Of a DNA stretch of 64,000 nt, positions 17,214-26,129 are shown one piece after another. Location of the stretch: NCBI RefSeq assembly GCF_018614075.1, contig NZ_JAGGOZ010000013.1, positions 1-64,000 on the forward strand, read 5' to 3'. Every line of letters starts with the position of its first letter. Position 1 is the stretch's first letter. The DNA is from Streptomyces sp. ISL-94 (GTDB taxonomy: Bacteria; Actinomycetota; Actinomycetes; Streptomycetales; Streptomycetaceae). A program made the position numbers and the translations under genes. The notes beneath the pieces were generated by a model. That model was given only the letters and a program-made list of their open reading frames with translations, searched no databases and was not told where the DNA came from.

Positions 17214-17738
17214 ATGTCCATGGGGTTGCTGTTCAAGCGGACTACTCTCGCGGCGATCTGCGTGGCTGCGCTTGCCGGCGGGTGCGGAGAACCGAATCAG
17301 CGCGTTGAATCCGGGTCGTCCACGTCGACGGACGACCTAGACGATACCGGCCCCCAACCCGGGCCGGACCAGGATTCCCCGACACCTCCCGGCGTACGTC
17401 CGCCTGCCCCACCGCCCGTTCCCTCCACGCCGGTTCTCCCGCAGGGCTACGTCCCTCCCGTGCTGGTCGGCGAGTGGGACGGAGATGCCAAGGGCTCCGC
17501 GCAGCTCGACCGGATCGTCTTCACGGCCGACGGAAACGTCGTGCTCCGCTACAACAACCGCCGGGTCCTGACCGGACCCGCAGTCGTCGGGAATTCGTCC
17601 ATGATTTTTTATGTGCCGGGCGGCCCCATCACGTACTCGCAGTGGTCGGTAAGCGAATTTGACGGCGGTTACGGTTATACGTTCGAGAATCTCGTGCTCG
17701 ACGGAGTGAGTTACGTACGGCAGACCGGCGGCGGTTGA
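17214..17738 (+). CDS. Small secreted lipoprotein of unknown function
   Basis: About 174 aa. A short charged start and a hydrophobic run end in a lipobox (VAALAGGC), so the protein is probably acylated and held on the outer face of the membrane. A Pro/Ser/Asp-rich linker (about 30-80) leads to a compact C-terminal domain with LVGEWDGDAKGS, FTADGNVVLRYNN and a final SYVRQ strand, reminiscent of small beta-barrel domains. I do not recognise the family. ATGs at 17211, 17214 and 17220 share the GGGGGA site. Its promoter region holds the palindrome at 17121-17139. Confidence 0.7.
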   Translation: MSMGLLFKRTTLAAICVAALAGGCGEPNQRVESGSSTSTDDLDDTGPQPGPDQDSPTPPGVRPPAPPPVPSTPVLPQGYVPPVLVGEWDGDAKGSAQLDRIVFTADGNVVLRYNNRRVLTGPAVVGNSSMIFYVPGGPITYSQWSVSEFDGGYGYTFENLVLDGVSYVRQTGGG

Positions 17739-17777
17739 GCCGAGCGGGGGTGGTTTCTCTGTGCCGATTTCGCCGGT

Positions 17778-18623
17778 TCAGGGAAGGTTCACCAGAACGA
17801 CCCCGGCAGTGCCACAGGCCTGGTTGATTCGCTCTCCGTGTGTTTCGAACGCTGCTGAATCGCCTTCCAGAGCTGCTTTGAAGTGCTCCATGAAGGCAAG
17901 CGCGAGAGCTGGTTCCCCGCCCTGGACGGCCAGCTGACTGGCCCCGTCCAACCGGGTGTGCACCTCGGCGGACGTGAGCGCATCCAGCGAGCCCAGCAGC
18001 TCGTCGTACTGCCGGCAGGCGGAGCGGACCTCTTCGAGCCCGCCCGCCGGCGACCCGAAGGTCCGGTCGGTCTTGTCCGTGGTGCACGCGAACACCGTCA
18101 CGCTTCCGGCGAGGAGCAGCGCCGTCAGGCCGACCCGGCGTGCGGTGAGCCTGCCCTCGGACGCCGCCTCGGCCACGGGCCGCGGCGGGGACTCCGACCG
18201 GACACGGCGGCGTACGGCCAGGGCAACGGCCCCCACCGCGTCGGCCGGCTCCCCCTCCGCCGGGTCCCGGCGCCGCAGCATGCGTCGGACCAGGGCGCGT
18301 ACCGAGCCCGCACCCCGCTCCGTCGCCGTCAGCGCCAGGTGTGCGCACACGGTGACCAGCGCGGTTTCGACCATCGCCAGCACGATCGGAGTCGCTATGG
18401 CGATCAGCTCACCGCCCCCGAAGCCGAACCGCTCGTCCTTCGGTGTCGCGGCCGCCCGCTTGCGCGCCGCCTTCAACGCCTTGCAGGGATCCCGGAAGTA
18501 GGCCGAGCTCTCGGCGTGGAAGAGGACCAACTCGTGTGGAGCCACATGCTCCACCACCTCGCGGGCGATCTGCCTGACGAGGTCTTCCTCAACCACGTGC
18601 TGCTCCGTCTGCGATCGGCTCAC
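17778..18623 (-). CDS. Membrane protein of unknown function
   Basis: About 281 aa from a GTG with a weak GGGGGTGGG site. Residues about 80-110 (GGELIAIATPIVLAMVETAL) and about 170-190 (VGLTALLLAGSVTVFACTT) are hydrophobic and probably membrane-spanning. Between them lies a basic stretch. The last about 90 residues, after FACTT, are a soluble helical domain with HTRLDGASQLAVQGGEPALA. The Cys after the second helix could be a lipobox-like remnant. It converges with the lipoprotein gene 39 bp away. No family recognised. Confidence 0.65.
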   Translation of the reverse strand: MSRSQTEQHVVEEDLVRQIAREVVEHVAPHELVLFHAESSAYFRDPCKALKAARKRAAATPKDERFGFGGGELIAIATPIVLAMVETALVTVCAHLALTATERGAGSVRALVRRMLRRRDPAEGEPADAVGAVALAVRRRVRSESPPRPVAEAASEGRLTARRVGLTALLLAGSVTVFACTTDKTDRTFGSPAGGLEEVRSACRQYDELLGSLDALTSAEVHTRLDGASQLAVQGGEPALALAFMEHFKAALEGDSAAFETHGERINQACGTAGVVLVNLP

Positions 18624-19020
18624 GACCCACCCCCGGGTTGCACGGCTTACGCCGGACCGCCCCCTTCCGGCCGGGCCAACCCTACGCAGGACCCCGGAGG
18701 CGCACCAGGTCGTACAGGGCGCGCAAGGTGCATTCCGCGGCACCCGCGCCCCCCGCGCACGCCCCGGCCACCGCCAGAGGGCAGGGCCTCCACGGCAGAA
18801 GGAGAGGCGCCGATCGGCGCCGCGGGAGGCGACCGTGCAGACCCCTTGGAGGCGCCCGCCGCAGGCGAAAGAACCCGGACCGGGCTCCCCGGCATGACGT
18901 TCCTCTGCCGGAGGCGCACCCTGGCTTCCCTCCAGACTTCTCCCCACTCGTCAGTGAAGTCAGCAGCTGTCGTACATTTCAGGAGCTCGCAAACGTCTGA
19001 CGGTGAGGTCCGTGTCCAGC
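18624..19020. other. 397-bp gap with no gene seen
   Basis: This lies between the divergent membrane-protein and AraC-type regulator genes and should carry both promoters. Open frames across it are Arg/Pro/Ala-rich shadows. No operator dyad stood out. Confidence 0.4.
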
Positions 19021-20013
19021 ATGAGTACGCCCAGTCCGAGGAGTGGACGGGAAGGCCGGCGCGTTCTCTTTCGGGGAAGCGATGTCGAGGAGTTGCATGA
19101 GCTGATCAGCACTCAGTTCTCGCCGAATCGGATGTCGGTCCTGGACGATCAGCCGCTCGACGGCCGTTTCCGGTGCGTGCATGAGGGGCCCGTTGCGCTG
19201 TACGAACTCGGGTACGGTGCAGAGGTCGATGTCATGCCCCATGCGCCTTTGGACTTCTACAACGTTCACATCCCGCTCGCCGGTGACGGCACCCTCACCG
19301 TGAACAGGAAGGAACTTTCCTCCCCTCTCAGCATTGTGGGGCCGGGGCACGAGGTGTCGATGCGCTGGAATCGAGACAGCGTGAACCGCATCCTTATCAT
19401 CCGGCGCCAGACGGTCGACGAGGCTCTCGCCATCCGGCTGGGTGAACTGCCACCCAGCTCGCTGGCCTTCGATCCCGTCATCGACGACCGGGGGGCTCCG
19501 GTGCAGGCGTGGTTGGGGTTGGTGAGACAGTTCGCCGAGTTCGCTGACTCCGGACTGGCGGCACGTTCACCCCTGGTCCTGGGCCACTTCGAGCAGCTGC
19601 TGGTGAACGGGCTGCTGGACGTGCAGCCCCATGCGCTGAGCGAGAAGGTGGCCGGCCGTGGGTCCGCCGTCTTGCCCCGCACCATACGCGCCAAGGACTT
19701 TTGTGCCGATCACGCTCGCGAACCAATATCCGCAGCCGATATGGCACGGGCTGCCGGCGTCAGCGTTCGGAGCCTGCGCGAGGGCTTCCAAAGGCATCTG
19801 GCCACCACCCCTCTGGCGTATCTGCGCAGTGTCCGGTTGAACCTGGTGCGCCGCGACCTGCTGGCCGTCGCCGAGGGCCGGGCAGCGGGCAACGTCACCG
19901 ATGTGGCGCTCCGGTGGGGCTTCACCCACCTGGGGAGGTTCACCGGTTACTACCGCGCCACTTACGGGGAGACGCCCGCGCAGACCCTGCGCAACACCAA
20001 CTGCCCCGGATAG
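19021..20013 (+). CDS. AraC family transcriptional regulator
   Basis: 330 aa. The N-terminal about 200 residues match the AraC ligand-binding type that reads VDVMPHAPLDFYNVHIPLAG and GPGHEVSMRWNRDS. The C-terminal about 100 residues carry the two helix-turn-helix motifs: ISAADMARAAGVSVRSLREG, and the signature VTDVALRWGFTHLGRFTGYY ahead of YRATYGETPAQTLR. Starts at GTG 19003 and GTG 19012 are possible alternatives; ATG 19021 is preferred for the GAGGTCC upstream. No obvious target operon is adjacent, since both neighbours are on the other strand. Confidence 0.85.
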   Translation: MSTPSPRSGREGRRVLFRGSDVEELHELISTQFSPNRMSVLDDQPLDGRFRCVHEGPVALYELGYGAEVDVMPHAPLDFYNVHIPLAGDGTLTVNRKELSSPLSIVGPGHEVSMRWNRDSVNRILIIRRQTVDEALAIRLGELPPSSLAFDPVIDDRGAPVQAWLGLVRQFAEFADSGLAARSPLVLGHFEQLLVNGLLDVQPHALSEKVAGRGSAVLPRTIRAKDFCADHAREPISAADMARAAGVSVRSLREGFQRHLATTPLAYLRSVRLNLVRRDLLAVAEGRAAGNVTDVALRWGFTHLGRFTGYYRATYGETPAQTLRNTNCPG

Positions 20014-20178
20014 GCCGCCGTTCCGGGGAACCGACCAGGCACATGGTGCCTCACTCGCGGCCATCCGGGGAGGAGCGCCGCAACGACGAGTGACGCCTGT
20101 CCGAGTCGGCAGTTCATCGGGCAATCTGTGCTCTGCTCCAGATGCGGGATGACGCTGCCGCTCGCCTTCGGACCTTGC

Positions 20179-20631
20179 CTACTTCTTGATCTCGTTGATG
20201 CAGAGGACGAACTGCTTGCCCGAGCTGCGCCGTCCGCTGGTCCGTTCCTGGTAACCGATGTCCGACTTGCCCTCGCACTTGGCGGTGTCGAGCGTGTCGG
20301 GGATGACCTCGACGACGGTGTACGTGGCCTCGGCGGCCCCGCACTTCACGACCTGCAGGTCAGGAGCCGCCATCGACCCGTTGTTCTTGAGGCAGTCGCC
20401 CGCCTCCGCCTTGTCGGCATCGTCACGGCTCGCTACGTAGCCCACACCGCACATGATGAGAGCGACTACGACAACGATGCCCTTCAGGATCTTCTTGAAG
20501 CCGATGCCCCCATTGCGGGCGGGCTGCGTCGGCTGGGCTGACCACTGCTGCTGGGCCGGATACGGCTGCTGCTGTGCGTGCGGGTCAGGCTGGCCGTAGG
20601 GATTGGAGCCGTACTGCGGCGTCTGGGTCAT
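20179..20631 (-). CDS. LppU-like membrane-anchored protein
   Basis: 150 aa. A Gln/Pro/Tyr-rich cytoplasmic N-terminus (about 1-45) leads to one transmembrane helix (GIVVVVALIMCGVGYVAS, about 48-66). The extracellular C-terminal domain has conserved Cys residues (AGDCLKNNG, VVKCGAAEATY, KCEGKSD, LCINEIKK). This layout is common in Streptomyces proteins annotated as LppU-like; their function is not known. ATG 20631 follows GGGAGAG. The 165 bp beyond its stop separate it from the converging AraC gene and hold nothing obvious. Confidence 0.75.
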   Translation of the reverse strand: MTQTPQYGSNPYGQPDPHAQQQPYPAQQQWSAQPTQPARNGGIGFKKILKGIVVVVALIMCGVGYVASRDDADKAEAGDCLKNNGSMAAPDLQVVKCGAAEATYTVVEVIPDTLDTAKCEGKSDIGYQERTSGRRSSGKQFVLCINEIKK

Positions 20632-21514
20632 ATGGGTAGCTCTCCCGGGCGGTTGTACGTTCTATTGACGTGAGCACGCTATAACACCAGGTCATCGTCC
20701 TCCCAACGCAGCAGTGCGGCTGCGGTCGCGGTGCCTGTCACAGGTCCGGACATTGGCCGACGCCGATGAACCGCTTCACCCGCCAGTGCCGGCGGGCGAG
20801 GTTTCAGGACCGTCTCCTTGACGGCGGGTGTGGCGGCCGCCGTCGTGGCGTCAGCAGCAGACCCAGCGAGGTCACCGCGCACCTTGCCGGCGTCGTCCAG
20901 GCGCCCTGCGGCATACGGCATACGGTGCGGCAGGGGCAGCGGCAAGGGAGCCAGGTAGCCCTGGGTCTCGTACATTCCACCGATCCAGGCGATCCTGCAC
21001 ATGCTTTGCAATCGCATACCTCTCATGTCGGCCGCAGCACCTCCCGGGACTTCCCCGACTTCCCCGCAGGGATGCGCCTCTCCAGACTCCTCGGGTCTCG
21101 ATGACCGCGCTATCCGATTTCGGTGCGGGTCCCCGCCGTTTCCGGCTGGCCGGGAAGGGGGTTGGTGTGCTGACCGGCCGGTCGCGTCGACATCCCCTCC
21201 GAGCTGTACTCGCGCCGTGCGCCCCGTCGGCCCGCCGTCGGTGCCGGACGTCCGGATGGTGGACGCCTCCGGTGGAAAACAGCAGGCTTTCCGATTATTT
21301 CCGGCCAACAAGGCGCTGGTTCGACACGGTGGGTTGTGCCACCTCCGCCCACTTCATATGCCTGGGAGGCACGGTGCCCACCGGGCCCTCCCCTGTCTGA
21401 TTTGCATTGCTCTATGCGAAGTCAGGGGTGCGGACGAGGCGGTCGTCTGGATAAGTTCACGGCGCACCAAGCCAGGGGCGGATGGCCAGGCCCCTCTCAC
21501 ACAGGAGGCAACAA
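20632..21514. other. 883-bp gap with no convincing gene
   Basis: The longest non-coding stretch in the window. Open frames exist on both strands, including one leftward of about 210 codons ending at 20679, but they lack a domain, a ribosome-binding site or normal composition. The right end should hold the promoter of the small secreted protein at 21515. No tRNA, IS end or repeat was recognised. The stretch may be a decayed gene. Confidence 0.35.
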
Positions 21515-21916
21515 ATGAAGTTCAGGTCTACAGGCGTCCGAGCGGCAGCGGTCGCGCTGGGCGGCATCACCCTTGTGATGGGCATGCAGGGGCAGGCCAT
21601 GGCGGCATCGACCGTCACCATCTCTCATCCGGGTGGCTATGGTCAGTGGAACCCGGACCCCGCCGGTTCCATACCCGGTGACGCGATCAGGGCCTGCGAC
21701 AACGCTGCCGACGGCTGGGGCATCGAAGTCTGGCTGGACATCAACCGGAACGGCACCATCGACCGCATCGCCAGCACCCGCGGCCATGACTCCCCGTACT
21801 GCTCGCCTTGGGCGAGCGGCAACATCGCCGAAGGCACAGCGGTCGACGTGTACGTCCTGCGCCGCAAGGGCGACACCGTCGAGGAGCCCTTCACGGTGTA
21901 CCACGGCGTCGCCTGA
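21515..21916 (+). CDS. Small secreted protein of unknown function
   Basis: 133 aa with a clear signal peptide (MKFRSTGVRAAAVALGG to QAMA, cleavage near residue 29). The mature part of about 105 residues has two Cys (IRACDNAADGW and SPYCSPW) that could form a disulfide, and an Asp/Asn-rich loop, WLDINRNGTIDRI, resembling a calcium-binding loop. The start is well defined by AGGAGG 8 nt upstream. I do not recognise the family. It is followed on the same strand by a Tat-exported propeller protein 117 bp downstream. Confidence 0.75.
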   Translation: MKFRSTGVRAAAVALGGITLVMGMQGQAMAASTVTISHPGGYGQWNPDPAGSIPGDAIRACDNAADGWGIEVWLDINRNGTIDRIASTRGHDSPYCSPWASGNIAEGTAVDVYVLRRKGDTVEEPFTVYHGVA

Positions 21917-22033
21917 GTTCCATCCTGGAGTGCTTGACGGGGCAGGCCGGCCGCTGGTGCGGCGGCCTGCCCCCTCGGGCTCCTGATCCTGATCCGACCA
22001 CGCCACGCAGCACCCATTTATCGGAGGACGCCC

Positions 22034-23005
22034 ATGCCCCACGGATCGTTGAGTCGCCGAGGACTGCTTCGCGCGGGGAGCGGAATGGGTCTTGCCGCGC
22101 TCGGCCTGGGACTCGGAGCCGCACCCGCGTCGGCCGCGGTTCCGGTGTCGAAGCGCTTCGACCTGACCCAGCCGTCGTACGACCTGTTCCGCGGCAAGAC
22201 CCTGCGCGATGACACCGTGCAGCAGAGTTTCGCCTTCGACAACGTCAACCGGCGGCTCTTCCTCGCCCAGCGCCGCAACGGCACGGCCGAGACGGCCGGA
22301 GACCTGTGCATCACGCAGCTCGACTTCGCCGGCAACCAGCTCGGCTACATGTACCTGACCGGCTTCGGCCACGGCGTCGCCTTCGGCGCCCAGGGGGTCG
22401 GTACGTCCACATATCTGTGGACGGAAGTCGACGCCAACGGCAACGGCTACGGCGGCCGCCTCGCGCGCTTCCGGTTCACCAACGGCGTGACACTGACGAA
22501 CACCTCGTCTGCGCTCACCAAGTTCAAGCCGGTCGCGGCCGCCACCGAGCACACCTGTGCCATCGATCCCGTCCACAACCGCCTCGTGGTCCGTTACCAC
22601 CTGAACGGAGCCAAGCACATCGCCCTCTACGGCCTCACGGCCGCCGCGAACGGCGATTTCAGCAGCCCGCTCGCCGACTTCGCGCAGCCGACGCTCGGCT
22701 CACGCTCGTCCACGTTCCAGGGCTACACGGCCTACGGCAGTTACCTGTACCTCCTGACCGGAACCTCGTACGAAGCGAACGGCAACGTGGTCGACTCCGA
22801 GATCACGAGCGTCAATCTGAACACCGGCGCCATCAGCCAGGGCCCCGTGCTGACCAACGCCGGCTCCACCCTCACCTTCCGGGAGCCGGAGGGGCTGGCG
22901 GTCTATCAGACGGCGGACGGTGAGTCCCGCCTCTTCCTCGGCTTCGCCTCGGGCGCGGCCGGCGACCGGCGCTCCAACCTCTTCTACAAAAACGTCCTGG
23001 TCTGA
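22034..23005 (+). CDS. Tat-exported beta-propeller protein (P68 RBP/TagC-like)
   Basis: 323 aa. The Tat signal reads LSRRGLLRAGSGMG with cleavage after ASA near residue 34. The mature protein starts with SKRFDLTQPSYDLFRGKTLR and FAFDNVNRRLFLAQ, wording typical of the P68 receptor-binding/TagC-like propeller proteins that Streptomyces genomes often label teichoic-acid biosynthesis protein C or phage baseplate protein. The label does not imply either role. Repeated Trp/Gly-rich strands (YMYLTGFGHGVAFGAQG, YLWTEVDANGNGYGG) support a propeller. The start follows GGAGG. The substrate or partner is unknown. Confidence 0.7.
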   Translation: MPHGSLSRRGLLRAGSGMGLAALGLGLGAAPASAAVPVSKRFDLTQPSYDLFRGKTLRDDTVQQSFAFDNVNRRLFLAQRRNGTAETAGDLCITQLDFAGNQLGYMYLTGFGHGVAFGAQGVGTSTYLWTEVDANGNGYGGRLARFRFTNGVTLTNTSSALTKFKPVAAATEHTCAIDPVHNRLVVRYHLNGAKHIALYGLTAAANGDFSSPLADFAQPTLGSRSSTFQGYTAYGSYLYLLTGTSYEANGNVVDSEITSVNLNTGAISQGPVLTNAGSTLTFREPEGLAVYQTADGESRLFLGFASGAAGDRRSNLFYKNVLV

Positions 23006-23362
23006 CGGTGGGCACCGCCCCCATGCGCATGGACGCCCGGAAGCATCGGGAACCCGGGCTGCCACGCACGCGCCGTTGGGGTGGTGATCCACTTTTCCGA
23101 GTTCCACGCCCCGCGTGTGACCGAGCTGTTCCAGGCCTGGGAGCCGGTTCCGTGCGGCGACTGACCCCGGAGGAAACCGAGCCCCTCATACTCGACTGCG
23201 CACGCCGTCTCGCCGCCGAATCCGGTGGCGAGACGGCTCATGGGTTCCTGACGCAGACCCACTCATTGCCGAACGCCCCGACCGTCAGCGCGGCCGGCGC
23301 TTCGGTGGGACAGGCCCCGGAATGACATCGAGGCCGAGGTGTTCCTTGAGGAAAACTGCGGG
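23006..23362. other. Intergenic region with possible gene debris
   Basis: 357 bp between the propeller protein and the end of the pirin gene. One rightward frame around 23090-23165 reads HFSEFHAPRVTELFQAW before a stop, and another from 23152 reads RRLTPEETEPLILDCARRLA. These look protein-like but short and out of phase with each other, as in a decayed gene. I could not assign a family. Confidence 0.3.
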
Positions 23363-24328
23363 TCAGCGAACCCGACCGCGGGGTTTCAGGGCCACTGGCG
23401 GGAGCGCCGGGGCAGGGATCGGCGGGCCGTCGTAGCCCTTGACCTCACCGAACCGGGTGCCGGACATCCAATCCTCGCGGGTCTGGGCGATCTCCTCGTG
23501 GGACCGTCCGATCCAGTTCCAGAACATGACGATCTCCTCCTCGAACGGCTCGCCGCCCAGGAGCATCAGGCCCGCGTCGGAGGCTGCGCGCAAGGGGAGT
23601 TCGGTGCGGCCGCAGCCCAAGTAGAGCATCGAACCCGGGAGGACGGGGACGCCGTCGACGTGGGCTTCGCCCGACATCGACAGGACCGCGTACTCGAAGT
23701 CCGGGTCGAGCGGGAGACGGGCCTCGGTGCCCGCCGCCAGGGCCAGGTCGGCGCCGACGATCGGGGTGTACGCCGTGCCGGGCGAGGTGGCGGTGTCCAG
23801 GGTGCCCAGGATGACCGTCGCCGTCAGGCCCGGGGCCGTCACCTGCGGGAGCTCCGCGTGGTGTTGGAAGTGCGGATGCACGTCCCGGTGGGCGTCCGGG
23901 AGGGCCACCCACAGCTGGGCGCCGTGCAGGAAGCGGGCGTGCGGGCGCGGGCTCTCCTCGGAATGGCTGATGCCGCGGCCGGAGGTCATCAGGCCCAGCT
24001 CGCGCGGCCGGATCGTGGCGAGGCTGCCCTCGCTGTCGCGGTGCAGCACCTCGCCCTCGTGGAGCCAGCTCACCGTCTGCAGCCCGGTGTGGGGGTGGGG
24101 AGGGACCTGCATGCCCGGCTCGGCGGCGATGTCGTCCGGGCCGTAGTGGTCCACGAAGCACCAGGCGCCCACCATGCGGCGGCCCAGGTTCGGCAGGAGT
24201 CGGCGTACCTCGGTGGACTCCCCGAGCTGGACCGTGCGCGGGCTGAGGAGCTCGCGTACCGGTTCGGCCACGACGAAGCCGCGGCCGCCGCATGCGGAGA
24301 GGGCGGGCTGGCGATCGAGATTGCTCAT
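23363..24328 (-). CDS. Pirin family protein
   Basis: 321-aa bicupin of the pirin family. The N-terminal cupin has the metal-binding pattern: FVDHYGPDD, PPHPHTGLQTVSWL and SGRGISHSEES. Its two His in PHPHTG, the His in GISHSE and the following Glu are the usual iron ligands. The C-terminal cupin is shorter and metal-free in the family. Some pirins have quercetinase activity and others bind regulators; the role here is unknown. No Shine-Dalgarno is seen, but TAGGTT (24335-24340) ends 6 nt before the ATG, suggesting a leaderless transcript. It is divergent from the TPR gene. Confidence 0.85.
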   Translation of the reverse strand: MSNLDRQPALSACGGRGFVVAEPVRELLSPRTVQLGESTEVRRLLPNLGRRMVGAWCFVDHYGPDDIAAEPGMQVPPHPHTGLQTVSWLHEGEVLHRDSEGSLATIRPRELGLMTSGRGISHSEESPRPHARFLHGAQLWVALPDAHRDVHPHFQHHAELPQVTAPGLTATVILGTLDTATSPGTAYTPIVGADLALAAGTEARLPLDPDFEYAVLSMSGEAHVDGVPVLPGSMLYLGCGRTELPLRAASDAGLMLLGGEPFEEEIVMFWNWIGRSHEEIAQTREDWMSGTRFGEVKGYDGPPIPAPALPPVALKPRGRVR

Positions 24329-24425
24329 ACGGACAACCTAGTCCTGAGTGGGGTGGGCGCGTCGGGTGGAGTGTTCCCCGGTGTGCGGGTGTTCGAGCGG
24401 GGGACTTCACCACGGAAGGGACGCC

Positions 24426-24776
24426 CTGAACAGGCCGACGACGTACTTCGAGCACGGGACGGCAGCCGAGCGCTGGGCGCGGGCCCGGCTCTTCTTCGAC
24501 GCGAAGGAGTACGCGACGGCCGCCCGCATCCTGGAGCCCCTGGCAGGCGAGGTGCCCGAGCAGCCGGCACCCCGGCTGCTGCCGGCCCGCGCCTACTGCC
24601 ACTCGGCCCAGCTCTCCCGTGCCGAGCGGGAGCTGCGCGCGATCCTGGAGCGCCGGCCGGTGGAGGACTACGCGCAGCTGATGCCCGGTCGCAGTCTGGA
24701 GCGGCTCGGCAGGCCCGGCGAGGCCCGTCCGTACCTGCGCACGGCCGCCGCCATGGCCGGGGATTTCGCCGAGTAG
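24426..24776 (+). CDS. Tetratricopeptide repeat protein with apparent CTG start
   Basis: 116 aa made of about three TPR helical hairpins: ERWARARLFFDAKEYATAAR, then PAPRLLPARAYCHSAQLSRA and DYAQLMPGRSLERLGRPGEA. TPR proteins act as binding scaffolds; no partner is evident. The conserved N-terminus begins NRPTTYFEHGT, and the codon in the initiator position is CTG at 24426, 5 nt after GGAAGGG. In-frame ATG/GTG candidates lie well upstream without such a site, or too far inside. CTG starts are rare, so this is worth checking. Confidence 0.7.
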   Translation: MNRPTTYFEHGTAAERWARARLFFDAKEYATAARILEPLAGEVPEQPAPRLLPARAYCHSAQLSRAERELRAILERRPVEDYAQLMPGRSLERLGRPGEARPYLRTAAAMAGDFAE

Positions 24777-24869
24777 GGCCGCGGAGCAGGGCCGATCGGC
24801 CCCCGCGCGCAGGAACGCGGGCCCGTCCGTGCGGGGGCGGGGCTCCGGCTCGGTTAGCCTGGGTCGCAT

Positions 24870-26075
24870 ATGAACCGTCTGACCACGCCTTTCGGCTCCT
24901 ACGAGCTCACCCGCTTCCCCGAGGATCCGCGCGACCGGCTCCGCGCCTGGGACGCCGCCGACGAGTACCTGCTGCGCCACCTCGACTCCGGTACCGGGGA
25001 GCGCGGTCCGGTGGACCTGGCCGCCGCCTCCGGCCGGATCGCCGTGCTCGGGGACCGCTGGGGGACGCTGACGACGGCGCTCGCCGCGTACCACCCGACG
25101 CAGATCACCGACTCCGCCCTCTCCCGCTCCGCCACCGCGGCCAATCTGGACCGGGCCGGCATCGGGACGTCCAAGGCGACGGTGACGCTGCTGACCACGC
25201 AGGACCCGCCGCCCGAGCGGATCGACGTCCTGCTGGTGCGCGTCCCCAAGAGCCTGGCGCTGCTGGAGGACCAGCTGTACCGGCTGGCCCCGCACGTGCA
25301 CGCGGGCACCGTGGTCGTCGGCGCCGGCATGGTCAAGGAGATCCACACCTCCACGCTGCGGCTCTTCGAGAAGATCCTCGGCCCGACGAAGACCTCGCTC
25401 GCGGAGAAGAAGGCCCGGCTGATCTTCTGCACGCCGGGCACTCCCGGGGCCACCCGCCCCACCACCCCCGGGCCGTGGCCGCTGACGTACACAGTGGACG
25501 AGGACGCCGGCTCGGCCTCCGGGCTGACCGTCGTCAACCACGCCGGGATCTTCTGCGCCGACCGGCTCGACGTCGGCACCCGCTTCTTCCTGCAGAACCT
25601 GCCGACCAACACAGACGGCGCCCGGGTCGTGGACCTGGGCTGCGGCAACGGTGTCGTGGGCACGGCGGTCCAGGTGCACGATCCGGACGCCGAGGTCGTC
25701 TTCACGGACGAGTCCTACCAGGCGGTCGCCTCGGCGCGCGCGACGTACCGGGCGAACGTCCGCGAGGGCCGGCGGACCGCCGAGTTCTTCGTGGGCGACG
25801 GGGTGGCGATGCTGGATCCCGGCTCCGTCGACCTGGTGCTGTGCAATCCGCCGTTCCACTCCCACCAGGCCACGACGGACGCGACGGCGCTGCGGATGTT
25901 CGCGCAGTCGCGCAAGGTGCTGCGGCCCGGCGGTGAGTTGTGGATCGTCGCCAACCGGCACATGGGCTACCACACGCATCTGCGCCGGCTGTTCGGCAAC
26001 AGCGAAGTCGTCGCGAGCGAGCCCAAGTTCGTGGTCCTGCGGGCGGTCAAGCAGGACCGGCCGCGGCCGATGTGA
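24870..26075 (+). CDS. Class I SAM-dependent methyltransferase, RlmG/RsmC-like
   Basis: 401 aa. The C-terminal half is a Rossmann methyltransferase: VVDLGCGNGVVG (SAM loop, about residue 253) and VDLVLCNPPFHSH (about 325). The NPPFH motif marks N2-guanine rRNA methyltransferases of the RsmC/RlmG group. The N-terminal half is the degenerate duplicate domain seen in that group. The likely reaction is methylation of a guanine in 16S or 23S rRNA; which one cannot be told. There is no Shine-Dalgarno; TAGCCT (24855-24860) ends 9 nt before the ATG, suggesting a leaderless mRNA. Confidence 0.82.
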   Translation: MNRLTTPFGSYELTRFPEDPRDRLRAWDAADEYLLRHLDSGTGERGPVDLAAASGRIAVLGDRWGTLTTALAAYHPTQITDSALSRSATAANLDRAGIGTSKATVTLLTTQDPPPERIDVLLVRVPKSLALLEDQLYRLAPHVHAGTVVVGAGMVKEIHTSTLRLFEKILGPTKTSLAEKKARLIFCTPGTPGATRPTTPGPWPLTYTVDEDAGSASGLTVVNHAGIFCADRLDVGTRFFLQNLPTNTDGARVVDLGCGNGVVGTAVQVHDPDAEVVFTDESYQAVASARATYRANVREGRRTAEFFVGDGVAMLDPGSVDLVLCNPPFHSHQATTDATALRMFAQSRKVLRPGGELWIVANRHMGYHTHLRRLFGNSEVVASEPKFVVLRAVKQDRPRPM

Positions 26076-26129
26076 CCCCGCCTTCTCCAAACCCTATGTG
26101 ACCTGCCGGTACGTCCTACACTCGGCCGC

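Noticed and set aside
20679-21311. Leftward frame of about 210 codons in the 883-bp gap
   Set aside because: No ribosome site, no domain and irregular composition; kept only as a note in the gap entry.
21310-21345. GGTTCGACACGG as a possible tRNA T-arm
   Set aside because: No acceptor stem, anticodon arm or D-arm could be paired around it.
22034-23005. Prophage tail/baseplate gene
   Set aside because: The propeller protein has a Tat signal and no phage neighbours; the phage label comes only from its fold.
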